A stretch of DNA of 64,000 bases from Oncomelania hupensis (GCA_036898135.1 CM072523.1:38328451-38392450); one strand, 5' to 3'. Shown: positions 11,801 to 22,269, counted from the stretch's first letter. Notes: generated by a model not told the origin, from the letters alone. Made by a program: numbers and translations.

Positions 11801-14800
11801 GATCTGTACAACTACGTGTTGGTTGAAAGAGTGAAACTTACACTGAAAGTGGAAGGCAATTTTAGCGATCTCTTCCAGCATATTCCAATGAAATTTTAAG
11901 TCATAAGCATTACTATCTATTTCAAGGTGTCGCATGATAATGATGATTTCATTAATAGAGCTTTCTTCTGTTACTTCACCAGTTTATATTTCCAAAAACT
12001 AAAAAGCTATTCATCACAATTTACTTCAAAACCCAGCTGTGGAAGTCATTATTACATCGTCTGCTATTTTATTAAATTCTTCGGTAGTCGCAAAGATAAC
12101 TAAATTCTGATTGGTTCAAAGAAAAAATGACAACAAATCAAAATTTGACTTTCATTTATCCCCAAAGTGGAGTGCTGTGAGTGGGTGGACAGTGCTAGGT
12201 TACAGCTCAAGACTTTGCGGGTGATGCTGCTCCAAAAATGCCTGAATTGGTGGGTAGTCGCTGAAAGAAAGACGAGGAACTAATGTCAATGAATCTCAAC
12301 ATAGATAGGTTAGGTCGGGGCTCCTTGTACCAAGGGGTAGGTTAATGTTTCCCCCTCCCCCCCCCCCCCCCCCCAAAAAAAAAAAAAAGTATTTGTATTT
12401 TTGTCTCTACCTATGAGTCCATGCTGCTTGCCGCCTTTGCTGTGAGAAGCTGCAGAAGGAGAAACTGTAAATGGTTTTTGTATTTAAAGTAAATTGACGT
12501 CATCTTCTAAAAGCTTTCTGTTTATTTTTCACTTTTCCTTGAAGTTGTGTTCATGGCTGCTAAAGACAACGGCTACAGCAGAATAGCATTTTCAGTGGAT
12601 CCAAACGGAGAAAGACTCAGGAGTGTTGAATGAAGACATTTTGTACCTCAACACCTCTTGGGACAGGTTGGGCAACCTGCCCCCAGATGACACACTCTAC
12701 ACCCGCAGAGGTTATGTAAAATGGATATAGCTATTAGTACCAATTTTTTCTTATTTTTTGGTAAGGTTCACTTCAGAATATTTATTTGAATGAAGACATT
12801 TTGTACCTCAACCCCTCTTGGGACAGGTTGGGCAACCTGCCCCCAGATGACACACTCTACCCCCGCAGAGGTTATGTAAAATGGATATAGCTATTACCAA
12901 TTTTTTCTTATTTTTTGGTAAGGTTCACTTCAGAATATTTATAAGATTTTCCGTTTATATTTTCTTAAATATTTTACTTCTGCTCCACAATTTCACTGAA
13001 ATTGTTTTACAATGAATAAATTTTTCATTTAATGACTGTTCAGTGTTCACACATGATTTAGGTGATATCAGACATTAAATCACATAAAAAATAAATTATA
13101 AAAGTGTGGCATTAGGAGATCTAGCAATAATTTTCACAACTCTTGTAACACTTAGATAAATCATAAAAGCCTTCGTCTACAGAGTGTCCATATTCAATTA
13201 TGTTATGTTCATATATTCTTCAAACACTTCATTTAAAACTGTGTATTCAAATAAAATTTGATAGGTTTGTATTATATACACATTGAACCTCTGCTGAGTA
13301 TGTAGTATTCCATGCATTCATTTTTCATTTATATATTAACTTAGAACATGATTTTGAAAATGTTAGTATAGTTACCTTTTTAATGCTATTATCATGGTGA
13401 GCTGCATTTTCTAGTACTTAATGAACACATTTCGTGATTGCACATATTCAAATTAAATACATGTATAGTTAGAGAGCTGACATCATTTGGAGCCCCTTCT
13501 TCAGTTCTTGGCTAATTTGTTACATACCTCAATCCACTTAATTCCACAATATCATGAAACCCAGCAGAAATCAACATTTTTTTATTTGGAAAACATGCAA
13601 TGTATCATATGTTTAATTTATCTAAACTCACTTCTAACTTTACAGTGCCACTGAGCCGCTTTTGAATCAACACATACTAGTATGCCAAATAATTCTAAAA
13701 GTAAAATCATGATGCAATCAAAGTTATATATCAAAATTGTATACATCACACAAGTGTCTCCATGGCGCTGCTCCTTCATACCTTGCTGATAATATCCAAC
13801 GCTACACCCCCTCTCACAACTTGCGCTCTTCATTCGACACTCGTCTCCTTAGGATACCCCATGACAAATTGTACTCCGTTGGTTCTAGACTTTTCTTTGT
13901 CTTTGAACCAACTGCCTGGAATTCATTACCACTTTCTCTCTTCAGCATATCGATCAACACCTTCAAAGCAAACCTCATTTCTTCTCTAAAGCCTTCTCCT
14001 GATCTGTTCTTCAAACTGCTTCCACACTGTCTCATTCCTTTTGTGTATGTGTGCGTGTGATATGCCTGTTGTGTGTGCATGTGTGGGGTAATCACCGTTC
14101 ATTACTGCATCTTCCCCAGTCCGCTTTGATTTTGCCTGCTCCCAGCCATTTATGTATTGTACCAATGTTCATTGAGTGTGAGTGCGTCAGGATGCGCTTT
14201 ATACTATTCCTTACTAGGAAAAGCGCCTTATAAATATCCTTATTATTTATTATTATTATTCTTATAATTTAGGCTTGGCTGTAAATATAGAAAATCCTTT
14301 CCTAAATTCCATGACTTTGTTATATTACAAGAATAGTAAAAGCCGATCCATTATCTGAAGAATCTAACACTGACCCATCAGTTTAAAAAAAGCATTTGAT
14401 TTTAATAATTACTTTCAACTGCTTTTTTTGTATCAATAACTAACCTGGATTATAATTTTTTTTAATAATCTTGGCTATATCAAATGTGCACTTTTGTGCT
14501 TCCATGGTGAAATCAATGGTGTCAGTGGAAAAACTGAAATGTATGCAATTTCAATGTCACACACACTGATCAAAAAGGTATTATATGTTTCATCTTGTAC
14601 CCAATTTGGAACAGATTCAACATCTCACCACACATTTTCATATTTTAAAATACAGAGTTTACGTTTTATATTTAATAGTAATATTCGAGCTTCTTGGCAT
14701 GTTGTGAATGCATTCACATGAATTGGAACTCCAAATGCAATTTTAATTTAAGGTTTTACTTTGAACTTGAATTCAGTTATTCACTTATTGTTAGCAATAA

Positions 14801-17297
14801 TACTAAAGAAGCAATCAACAGAATAGAAAAGGCATTTTTAAGAAAATATCATGCACCCCAATGTTTGTTACATGTTGTTTTTCAAGACCTGTTGTAACAG
14901 TAGAATTTAAAAACTTCTTAAATTAATTACTAACTAATTTTGTAAAAATATTTCTTGCTCATGTACTTGTGCTTTTTTCACTGGTTCATATTCTGTTTAA
15001 ATGCACCGATACTGACTTTTTACTACCAGTGGAAATGAAAAACATTAAGATGCAAAGTGAAAATTTTTTCAGTCAAATGCTTAAAGCTAGCATTTTTTTT
15101 AAAAATTATTCTTCTGTTAGAAGATTTATTTTGTTTTTTTCCAGTGACTGTTGTATGAGGAGCCCATGTGTATAATCATAGGGGTATTTGAGGTGGGAGG
15201 TGGGGGGAGGAGAGGAGGGAGAGGGAGATGGAGAAATTTTAATTTTAATTAAATTTTGTTCCAGTGTTAATGAGTTACTTTGTTTACTAGTCTCTGTACA
15301 CACACCTGTGAAGAAAATACGTTACCTTTTTTTTCTTTCTTCTGATGACACGTTTTCTTATGGTCATGTTACTGGTAAATAGAGCAAAGCCTATCAGTAT
15401 TTTATTGAAAACAATATTTAATGCTTATGTCGATTACAATGAACTTGGATTAAATAAGAAATGTGTTGATTTGCATCTAATTAAGAAATGTGTTCAGAGG
15501 TGCCAACCCCCTAATCTTCTTGTCAGTATTTCCGGACCCATTTGTCAGTATTTTTTAACACTTGTCAGTATTTTTTTCTCGCAAAACCCAGCCTATGACA
15601 CTATAAAGTAACGACAGGCTTCCCTCTGAAATAGCAGGCTATTTTCAGTCCTCTAAAATCACGATCAAAATGAACACCACACTTGTTTTACTCTAAAATC
15701 ACCATGAAAATCAGCTTGTTGAACACAGCGATGTTCAGTGAGTGCATGAGTACTACTATGAGTCCAGAAACCGGTACAGAAACACTGCTGGCAAAGATAA
15801 ATGATCGGCAACTTCTCCTCCGTATTTTATAAAAGCTACCGTATTTCTGTATTTAATTCACTTCGCCGGAATTAAATACGGTCAATCCGTACTGGTTGGC
15901 ACCTCTGTGTGTTGATTTGCATCTAATTAAGAAATGTGTTGATTTGCATCTGTCTTGTTCTCTTCATTCGTTCCACTGAGGGTTGTCTAAATGTGTGTGT
16001 GAAGTGTAAAATTTCGTGGTGAAAATTCACCAGTGCATTTGTAATACAGAAATCATTTTACAAAAAAAAATAGCCAGTCTATATCCTTTCCAGCTGCCTA
16101 ATGAACCAAAAGTAATTTTTTCTGCGAATTTCCATATAATGGTGGCTTTGTGTCGTCTGCCTGCTTTAGTAAAGAGTTAATTCTTCTTTATGTTTCCTTT
16201 CAAAATTTCATTGTATTGTCGATATTTTAGCCAATATCAGTTAAGATTGTTGTAACTACTCAATATACATTGAATTTGTGTTAGAAAGAAAGTCATGGGA
16301 TGTACTTTAATTACAGAAATCAAATTTACATTACCCATATTACTGAAATTTTTCGGCAAGCCCCTTGTTGTCTATCATATGTTTTGTGGGTTCAATATTG
16401 TGTGAAGCAAGAACGTTTTGCACACAAGCATGTGACCCACCATAATCGCTAGCCTAAGTAACATTGCGGTGGGGAAGGTTTAAGTAATACTTTTATGTTT
16501 CAATAATGAAATATGTTATAAGTTTTAAACAAATAGCAATTTAAACATCATTGATGTGTTTAACATATATGTACTTTTTATGCAGTTAGCTGTTTCATTC
16601 ATCAATTATATCTGCTCATTTTCTTCTTATTGTGTATTAGCACAAGGTCACATGCCTCATGGATAACGCAAGCTACTAATATCGCTAGAAATGAATTGTG
16701 TAAATAATCTGAGTGTACCCAATAACATATAGTCAAATGTTTTGCTTGTTTTGATTTGTACAACGAAATCATTTGAAGGGCTTCGGGATTTCTGACACAA
16801 GAATGAGAAAAGAATATTTGTTCCAAGGTGCCCCCACACTCCTATAGTATAATACGTTGTGACCAACGAAATCTCGAAAGGACTTCCGTGAACAAGACCT
16901 GAAAAATACTTCCCGTTTATACCGTTTTATGAATAGACATGGTATCTTGTTGCATTTAATATTATGCCGACAATAAACGAACGACCGTGAAACCGCTTCA
17001 AATAAAAACAAACGAACAACAGCAAAGCAGCTTTAAACATAATTATGTTGTCAAATATAATAAATACCAAACGGTAAATAAAGAATACCTGCGGAGAAGA
17101 ACGCCAAATACACGACAGCAACCAACAGTTTCATTTTGAAGATTTTGACTGTCAATAGGAGTAAAACGGCAACCAGCAGTGTGTACTGACTTCCCAGAGA
17201 AACTGCAACGAAGAAAATAAAAATGTCACAGCCAAGCTGGCAATGTTGCTCCAACGAAAAAGTGTTCGAAAAGGAACGGACTTTAGTATTTCTTACC
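4728..17297 (-). CDS. LAMP/CD68-family lysosome-associated membrane glycoprotein (3'-incomplete)
   Basis: Model: non-coding exon ending at 17297, then 17202-17089 (ATG at 17134), 7749-7655, 5367-5151 and 4919-4728. Phases agree at every junction (1, 0, 1, then 1 at the open end). The first 183 residues start with signal peptide MKLLVAVVYLAFFSA. One LAMP luminal domain follows. Cys26 and Cys66 are about 40 residues apart, the expected first disulphide. Cys141 sits in RSFECTAQLNF, which matches the family's SYKC position, and LQVQAFNLENNTFSPG matches the family's VQVQAF motif. Several N-glycosylation sequons are present. Known family members sit in the lysosome/late endosome membrane with a short Tyr-based tail. 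The expected last exon (fourth Cys, membrane helix, tail) was not found between 4727 and 1; it may lie outside the window or be lost. Introns hold MITEs and SINEs. Confidence 0.75.
5151..5367 (-). CDS. LAMP-like gene exon 4
   Basis: The acceptor is TTTCTTTGCAG and the donor is GTAAGT. The 217-bp exon starts in phase 0 with FEKAVFDLG. It contains TGTCANASI, the partner cysteine and a sequon, then the alternating strand segment IAWILVFSV typical of the domain. Confidence 0.8.
5764..5849. repeat. (AT)n microsatellite
   Basis: About 43 AT dinucleotides, followed by a short (ATAG)n run. Confidence 0.98.
5881..6402. mobile_element. Imperfect palindromic MITE-like element
   Basis: The arm 5881-6018 is an imperfect inverted copy of 6265-6402. 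Shared landmarks are GCAGAATTTGT/GCCGAATTTGT, GTTGC(A/C)GATTT, AAATTGGCAATCGC and CGAAATAGTGA. The roughly 245-bp centre is unique and includes a short CA run. It lies in a LAMP-like intron and has no open frame. Confidence 0.75.
6503..6739. mobile_element. hAT-type MITE, 237 bp, with 8-bp target duplication
   Basis: Terminal inverted repeats are CAGTGCTTCAGATTGTT (6503-6519) and its exact complement at 6723-6739. CTTGCATT is duplicated at 6495-6502 and 6740-6747. CAGNG ends with an 8-bp duplication are hAT hallmarks. It is non-coding and lies in an intron of the LAMP-like gene. Confidence 0.92.
7200..7430 (+). repeat. Dispersed TGACCTTGACCTT repeat
   Basis: It contains CGACCTTGACCTTTGAGACA, later AGTATTTCCAGATTTCTGG. 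The same landmarks recur at about 21420-21620 plus 22270-22420. Related stretches lie at 11050-11660 and, inverted, at 36190-36980. Confidence 0.6.
7655..7749 (-). CDS. LAMP-like gene exon 3
   Basis: The acceptor is TCATTCCAG and the donor is GTGAGT after ACGCCG. It is 95 bp: two bases plus 31 codons. It encodes HCAEFKYEECIRLNVN and following, the start of the LAMP fold (cysteine followed by a beta strand). Confidence 0.75.
8818..9165 (+). repeat. tRNA(Leu/Ser)-like SINE
   Basis: The head reads GTGGCCAAGTGGGCTAAGGC, a tRNA-Leu/Ser-like A box. A degenerate B box (GGGATTGATCC) lies about 70 bp on. It is followed by GTTTTCTCCGGATACTCCGG, a body motif also present in the (ATT)n-tailed SINEs. It lies in a LAMP-like intron. 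Confidence 0.6.
9150..9480 (-). repeat. Dispersed repeat R3, copy 1
   Basis: Inverted copy of the sequence at 33000-33320. Shared landmarks are CCTTATTCGGAAATGGGAGG, CATTATGAAAGCTACC, GCAAGGCCGAACTA and CAACGTTAGACAACT. A shorter copy lies at 24334-24530. Confidence 0.7.
9600..12560. other. Intronic DNA without recognised exons
   Basis: Within the long intron of the minus-strand LAMP-like gene. I see only AT-rich sequence, diverged copies of the TGACCTTGACC repeat (11050-11260, 11390-11660), a 27-bp duplication at about 10765-10825 (ACATCCTATTTCGGTCA), a 16-bp duplication at about 11430-11465 and a C/A-run at 12355-12388. Confidence 0.6.
12627..12946 (+). repeat. Tandem duplication, 160-bp period, with exon-like content
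   Basis: Units at 12627-12786 and 12787-12946 differ at a few sites. Each reads in one frame LNEDILYL(N)(T/P)SWDRL then GNLPPDDTLY(T/P)RRG, then GYVKWI and stop. The first unit is preceded by an acceptor-like TTTTCAG at about 12592 in the same frame. An adjacent frame reads MAAKDNGYSRIAFSVDPNG. This looks like a processed or exonic fragment of an unrecognised gene that was then duplicated. I cannot name the source. Confidence 0.55.
13740..14262 (+). mobile_element. 3' end of a non-LTR retrotransposon (CR1/L2-like)
   Basis: The frame KCLHGAAPSYLADNIQRYTP, then LRSSFDTRLLRIP, then AWNSLPLSLFSISINTFKAN is the conserved C-terminal tail of CR1/L2-type reverse transcriptases. The 3' end reads AAAAGCGCCTTATAAATATCC then (ATT)n. 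It is 5'-truncated. The last 20 bp resemble the 3' ends of the SINEs at 28.4, 37.0, 50.7, 56.7 and 59.1 kb. Confidence 0.75.
14265..15460. other. No gene seen
   Basis: AT-rich sequence within the LAMP-like intron. The short open frames (for example 14494-14721, 14694-14897, 14969-15175) have AT-rich composition and no splice context. Confidence 0.55.
15463..15950. repeat. 27-bp tandem repeat split by a MITE
   Basis: The unit GTTGATTTGCATCTAATTAA plus GAAATGT occurs before (15463-15494) and after (15908-15950) the element at 15495-15907. Confidence 0.8.
15495..15907. mobile_element. MITE, 413 bp, CAGAGGTGCCAACC ends
   Basis: Terminal inverted repeats CAGAGGTGCCAACC and GGTTGGCACCTCTG are exact. 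TGTGTT is duplicated at 15489-15494 and 15908-15913. The internal part has three GTCAGTATTT repeats on the left and GTATTTAATT/AATTAAATAC on the right. The CAGAG end suggests the hAT superfamily, but a 6-bp duplication is short for hAT. Confidence 0.88.
15960..17088. other. LAMP-like intron 2, proximal part; no exon seen
   Basis: AT-rich sequence. The minus-strand open frames at 16602-17011 carry no splice-bounded exon and no recognised similarity. Confidence 0.5.
17089..17202 (-). CDS. LAMP-like gene exon 2: leader and signal peptide
   Basis: Coding starts at 17134 (TTCAAAATGAAAC) and ends at 17089 before donor GTATTC. The 15 codons give a typical signal peptide with a hydrophobic core (LLVAVVYLAFF). 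One base is left over (phase 1), and CT at the next exon completes an Ala codon. Confidence 0.75.
17202..17297 (-). other. 5'-UTR intron of the LAMP-like gene
   Basis: On the minus strand a donor (CTTGGAAAG then GTAAGA) ends a non-coding exon at 17297. An acceptor (TTCTTCGTTGCAG) precedes 17202. The roughly 92-bp intron lies wholly in the 5' leader. The exon after it carries the start codon. Confidence 0.6.
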
Positions 17298-17309
17298 TTT
17301 CCAAGGACT

Positions 17310-17317
17310 TCACGTGA
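17310..17317. promoter_or_regulatory. CLEAR/M-box palindrome TCACGTGA
   Basis: A perfect TCACGTGA lies within the predicted first exon, about 13 bp before its donor and about 180 bp upstream of the LAMP-like start codon. In animals TFEB/MITF factors bind this core in promoters of lysosomal genes. A near match, GTCACATGA, lies at about 17360. A role here is inferred. Confidence 0.5.
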
Positions 17318-17619
17318 TGGTTGACACAAGCAGCAGACTACGCCGTCATATGACTCTGACGTCACATGATAAGCTCGCGAGAATAACATATCTTATGATA
17401 GGCGGTATTAGTCATAAGAAAGTTTCTATATAATGCACAATACAAGATGACTTAATTATTGTCCACATTTTGAACAAGAAAATTTACATATATGTATAAC
17501 GTGTAACGCACATTCTTTGCTTGAAAAAGAGTAAACTGTTTGCCTAAAATTTATAGTTACAATACAATTTATGAGACGGATGATTAATTTATTGTCCCCA
17601 TTTTGCACAAAAAAAATTC

Positions 17620-18960
17620 GCGGCGGGTAACCGTCTTTGGGAATTGGATAGGTGCCAGCGGACTGGAGGGGTGTCTTTGTGACACGAATCAAAAAGAAGG
17701 GGGAACACTACGACCTTGCGAAGTACCGGCCTGTCTCCCTGATTTGTATAGCCTGTAAAGTGATGGAGCACATCATGGTTTCTTCAACAATGGGACAGTT
17801 GAGACAAACAACATAATCTGCCCACAGCAGAATGGTTTCAGAAGATAGCGCTCCTGCGAGACGCAGCTGATTGAACTAGTGGACAACTTGGTCGATAATA
17901 TGAAAGCAGGTCTTCAAGCAGACATGCTTGTTATGGACCTGGCCAAAGCCTTTGACCGAGTTAGCCATAATCTGCTACTACACAAGCTGCGTCGTTATGG
18001 GGTCCAGCGCAACGCTGGATTGAGAGTTTCCGTCGGAGGGGCGTCAGACAGTTGTGGCACCCAGTCGAAATACATCAATGTTAGGTCCGGGGTCCCCCAA
18101 GGCTCACTATTAGACCCTTGCCTTTTCTTGGCTTACATCAACCACCTCCCAGACACCCTATATCATCACTATCCAGACTGTTTGCTGATGACACTGCTGC
18201 CTACATAACGATTGCTGGCCAGGAAGGCGAAGCCCAGCTGCAACATGACCTCGACCGCTTGGCGGAATGAGAGGCAAGCTGAGATCCATGCAGTTCCACC
18301 CGGGCAAGTGCGTCGTTCTGCCAGGTTCCAGACCTAGAACAACCCTGACAGACTCTAACCAACAGCACCGTCACACGCTTGATATGGTGGCATCAACAAA
18401 TCACAATCCAGAAGGAGATGAGCTGGGATCAAGGTCAGCAAAACTCTCGGTTTTCTGTTGTGGCGGAACCCGAAGATAGCTTCCACCGAACTACGGGAAA
18501 AGGCGTACATGGTCTTAGTTCGGCGCATCGATCGTGGAATACGCCAGCTCATCATGGGGTCCTCACACATCGCATATTGAGAAGATCGAGGCATTACAGC
18601 GACGGGCGGCACGCTTCGTTCTGAACAGCTACCAAGAAACCTCTAGTGTGAGCACAATGACTGACTGTCTAGGATGGCCCACTCTCAAGTGCCGACAAAA
18701 GAAAGCCAGACTCAGCATGCTGAAGAAGATACAAAAATGGCCAAGCCCAGGTGCGACATTGCAAGCTGCAGCCAGCGCCTGCTCGCAGACGGCGAGAACA
18801 TGACTTGCAGTACCAGCTGATCCAGTTCAGGACAGACGTACAGGAACTTCTGCTTCTTCCCCCTCTCCATCGAGGAAGCCATAACCCCTGACCTCTCTGA
18901 CCTCTCTGAGAGCACCCTTAATTCTGCCTGTCGGTCCTTAACCAACACAGCTACTTGTCT
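17620..18960 (+). pseudogene. Non-LTR retrotransposon reverse transcriptase, broken (jockey/CR1-like)
   Basis: Reading across frames: KYRPVSLICIACKVMEHIM, QNGFR, then DMLVMDLAKAFDRVSHNLLL (motif A), RSGVPQGSLLDPCLFLAYIN (SGVPQGS motif) and, after a frame change, LFADDTAAYIT (catalytic FADD). Downstream YASSSWGPHTSHIEKIEALQ then RRAARFVLN is the usual C-terminal region. Stops (for example after QNGFR and before ETQLIE) and frameshifts show it is dead. The order and motifs fit a jockey/CR1-type element. Confidence 0.85.
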
Positions 18961-18969
18961 GTTCTCCTA

Positions 18970-19410
18970 TCCCTTCCCCCCTCCCCCCCCCCCACTCTTC
19001 CTGTATATGACCCCAACTGCTACTAGAACAAGATTTTTACTACATTTTTGTTTTGAAATTAAATATGCTGTTGGAGCGATTGGTGGATCTGGTTCAGCAT
19101 TAACCTGTACTGGAGCTAATTCTCAGGCCTCGACTTGCTGTGGATGGTATGCATTTGCTAAGACCAGCAGCTCCTCATATAGTTGTGCATATAGTAAGTA
19201 ACCTAAATCATCCTGTGCACTATATACTTCTTTTTTTCTTCTTCTGTTTTTTCTCAAACCACCACGGAAAACTCGGCAACCCCTTAATAACAACCAATAG
19301 CAGCAAATGAATCAACGTACTGATTGTGGATGCTCAGCCCAAAAAGAAGACAAGAAGGAGGTTCAGGAACCTAGGTTCGGGATCTGAGAATCTCGAAAAG
19401 AGGTTCGTGA
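18970..19410 (+). other. Gap with an exon-like Cys-rich segment
   Basis: From about 19045 the frame reads AVGAIGGSGSALTCTGANSQ, then ASTCCGWYAFAKT, then SYSCAY, and meets a consensus donor GTAAGT at 19194. The pattern of Cys and small residues looks like an extracellular exon, but no acceptor partner or flanking exon was found. Otherwise the stretch holds only a C-run and AT-rich sequence. Confidence 0.3.
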
Positions 19411-19413
19411 ACC

Positions 19414-20480
19414 TCCAATCCAATCCAATGTCCACTTGTATGGCGCACAACCACATGTCGCAGAAACATGCTCGGGGCGCAAGGGGAAATGTACCAGTTA
19501 CTGTCGTGAAAAGAGGTAGGTCTTGAGCTTTCGGCGAAAAGAGTGGATGTCTGTTACAAATTTAATATGATCTGGTATTGTATTATAGAGTGTATATATA
19601 TAAGGGCAGCATTTTTGAAAGACCTGTCCCCCAGATTGCTTATTTTCTGTGCCCTCTCTTTTACCAGGCACTGTACCGTGATGTTGACGATGCGGGGAGA
19701 GTGCCAAAAGGAGCATAAATTAATGTTAATATTTTCTTTAGGATATTCAGGAGTTGTTTTGTTTACACCTTATATATGTAATAGAGAGGATTTTGTAGTA
19801 AATTCTCTTTGCAATATGGAGCCAGTGCAGAGAGCATAAAACCGGAGTAATATGTTCTCTTTTGTTGGTTCTAGTAACAATGCGAACAGCGGTATATTCT
19901 GTATCTTCTGAAGGCGATTGTTTGGTGTACAGGGCAACCCCCAGAGGGCACTGTTGCAGTAATCGAGCCTTGAGAGTATAGAGAACCTGCCACGGCGTTT
20001 TCTGCTGACTGAGTGATAGATAGGCGCAGTCTTCCAAGTGAGCGAAGATGACAATAGCAAGTTCTCAAGACTGATGTGATGTGAGATGACATATCAAGAT
20101 TTGAGTCAATATGAAGACCTAATTAGACAGTGGTGGACAGTCCTATATTGTGGAGCCACCGACCTGAATGTGACCCAGTGACACTGCCTTCTGGTTATAA
20201 GCCAAGGGGAGCAGCACAACAATGCCTCAGTCTTGTTATCATTTAGTTTTAGTTTGTTTGCTGTCATCCATGTTTTGATGTCACTGCAGCCACTCCTCCA
20301 TGCTTTTGACAGCATAAGTCTCAGATATAGCCTATAGGATCCGGAAAAAATTTTGAATGGAGCTGGGAATCGTCAGCAAAGTGCTGTTTGAACACCTGGT
20401 GCCTGTCTTTGACCCTGCCTAACTGACGGGTATATACCGTGAAGAGCAGCGGACTATAAGCCTTGGTGTACACCATAGCT
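19414..20480 (-). pseudogene. Second broken CR1/L2-like LINE, 3' part
   Basis: Minus strand: DIKTWMTANKLKLNDNKTEA (about 20290-20230), SHITSVLRTCYCHLRSLGRL, REHITPVLCSLHWL and, at the end, DHIKFVTDIHSFRRKLKTYL. These are the standard fingers-to-C-terminus landmarks of CR1/L2-type polymerases. It has many frame breaks. Its 3' end carries an ATTGG-type tail (19414-19431 on the plus strand). Confidence 0.8.
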
Positions 20481-20834
20481 CAACAAAGTATCCTCTGAAC
20501 TTTCCAAACCAACACTCACATCAACTCTCCACGAACCTTCCATGAACTTTCCAACTAACGCAGGCCATAAATGCGTTAGATCAGTGGTATTTGTACTTTC
20601 TCAAAGGTCAAGGTCGGCCATTGTGCTTCACTATTTTGTGTTGTATCTAAAAATTGGTTGAGTCGAATTTAATATTTCGATTACTTGCAGATAGTTTAGA
20701 TAGTGGCCTATCATTCCATGTTTTCCTGTTGCTTCGTTAGGATAATGACGAGTCACCACACTGCCAAGAAAATTAAAACTTTTAAAAAATGCATATTTTT
20801 CAGCATGTGCATGCGTAATTGTTTGTGTAATATT

Positions 20835-21140
20835 CCTTCCTATCCTATCCCATCCCGTAACTCGGAGGTCGTATAGGGGCACCCCAGATGATCGTTTAAC
20901 CAGCGTACTCCATCTTTACCCTGATGGTATCGCTCAGTGTCAAACCAGTCCATTCTCGACTGTTGTCCTCCCACCTCTTTTTCCGGTCTCCCTCTTCTTC
21001 TACCTCCTTGCACTGTGCCTTGCAGGATGGTCTTGCAAGACCTGATGATCTGGTGACGTGGCCATACCATCGGAGTTTCCGTTTTTTCACCACTGTGAGC
21101 AGACCATCGTGTTGTCCAATGGCTTGTGTGATCTTGTGTG
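20835..21140 (-). mobile_element. 5'-truncated RTE-like LINE fragment
   Basis: The minus strand encodes ITQAIGQHDGLLTVVKKRKL and RWYGHVTRSSGLA, then [11 protein letters not shown], and ends with the GGATA tail. It matches the 3' end of the larger copy at 46.75-49.4 kb. Flanks TGTGTAATATT (about 20825) and TGTGTAAATATT (about 21139) look like a target-site duplication. Confidence 0.8.
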
Positions 21141-21336
21141 TAAATATTAGCGACATATATTATTTTCTATGGAATCCGCTGGTATACTTAGTGTAGCCTA
21201 CATACCCGAACAGGATTGACAGACCATTAGATGTAATTAAAGTATCCACAAAGTAAAAATGATAAATTTCGGTTCAGTGACATATTATTCTTCAGAAAAG
21301 ACGAAAACTGTATTTTGAACAACTAGTACAATTTTA

Positions 21337-21337
<1 letters not shown>

Positions 21338-21396
<59 letters not shown>
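21338..21396. repeat. (AAAG)n microsatellite
   Basis: About 15 tetranucleotide units. Confidence 0.97.
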
Positions 21397-21629
21397 AATG
21401 ATATTTGGACCAACAGACTGACCGATTGACCGACAACTGGACTGTTAAGGAAAGATGGCCCATGATTTGAAGTACATGTATACTAAAACTCAACAAAATC
21501 CCTTTGGCCGATTTTGAGATATTGAGCAAAACGTGTTTAGCATCAAAGTGACTCCAGTGACCTTGACCTTTGCAGTAGAGCAAATATCATAGCACAGGAG
21601 GCTGGCCACTAACCTACCTGTAATGCTCC

Positions 21630-22267
21630 TTTGAATTATAGTTTGGTCAAAACCTGCTCCATGTTTCTCCATGTCCGACCTCATGTGGAATATGCAAATG
21701 CTGTATGGTCACCACTACTGAAAAGACAATCGTCAGTGATTGAAAAAGTGCAGCGAAGAGCAACAAAATTGGTAAAATCCTTGAAAAAATCTGTCTTACA
21801 AAAAAAGACTAAAGAAACTAGGCCTTCCGAGTTTGAAATTTAGAAGAGTTAGAGGTGATCTTATACAAACATACAAAATATTAAATAACATCGACAAAGT
21901 CAATGCTAATACATTCTTTAAGTTTTATGATGGAGGCAAAACTAGAAACTCAGAAGACAAAATTTTTATCCAGCACTGTCGTACTAACAAACGAAAGCAC
22001 TGTTTTAGCCATAGAATTGCACCACTGTGGAACAAACTACCATTATATGTTAAAAAAGCTAACAACTTAAATACTTTTAAAAACCTTCTGGAAAAGGTAA
22101 GTTTCATTGTGGAATCCAAATTTGATTTCGATGAATGATTTTCATTTAATTCTAATTCTCTGAACAATTGCAAAACTAACCGGAAAATTTAATGTTGTAT
22201 AAAATCAGGGACACAAAAAAGCTGCGAAGCTTAACATAGTCCCTTGAACTGAACTGAACTGAACTGA
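21630..22267 (+). mobile_element. CR1-like LINE 3' fragment with GAACT tail
   Basis: The frame reads HVRPHVEYANAVWSPLLK, EKVQRRATKLV, then RGDLIQTYKILNNIDKVN, HCFSHRIAPLWNKLPLYVKK and LNTFKNLLEKV. This is the reverse transcriptase C-terminal region, with one frame change near 21800. The tail is (TGAAC)n at about 22244-22268. It interrupts a TGACCTTGACC-type repeat that resumes at about 22268. Open stretches of 70-100 codons suggest modest age. Confidence 0.85.
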
Positions 22268-22269
22268 GG

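Noticed and set aside
13618..13833. Minus-strand 71-codon frame
   Set aside because: Overlaps the plus-strand LINE tail without any feature of its own.
16602..17011. Overlapping minus-strand frames considered as extra LAMP-like exons
   Set aside because: No acceptor/donor pair keeps the phase, while exons 2 and 3 already join perfectly.
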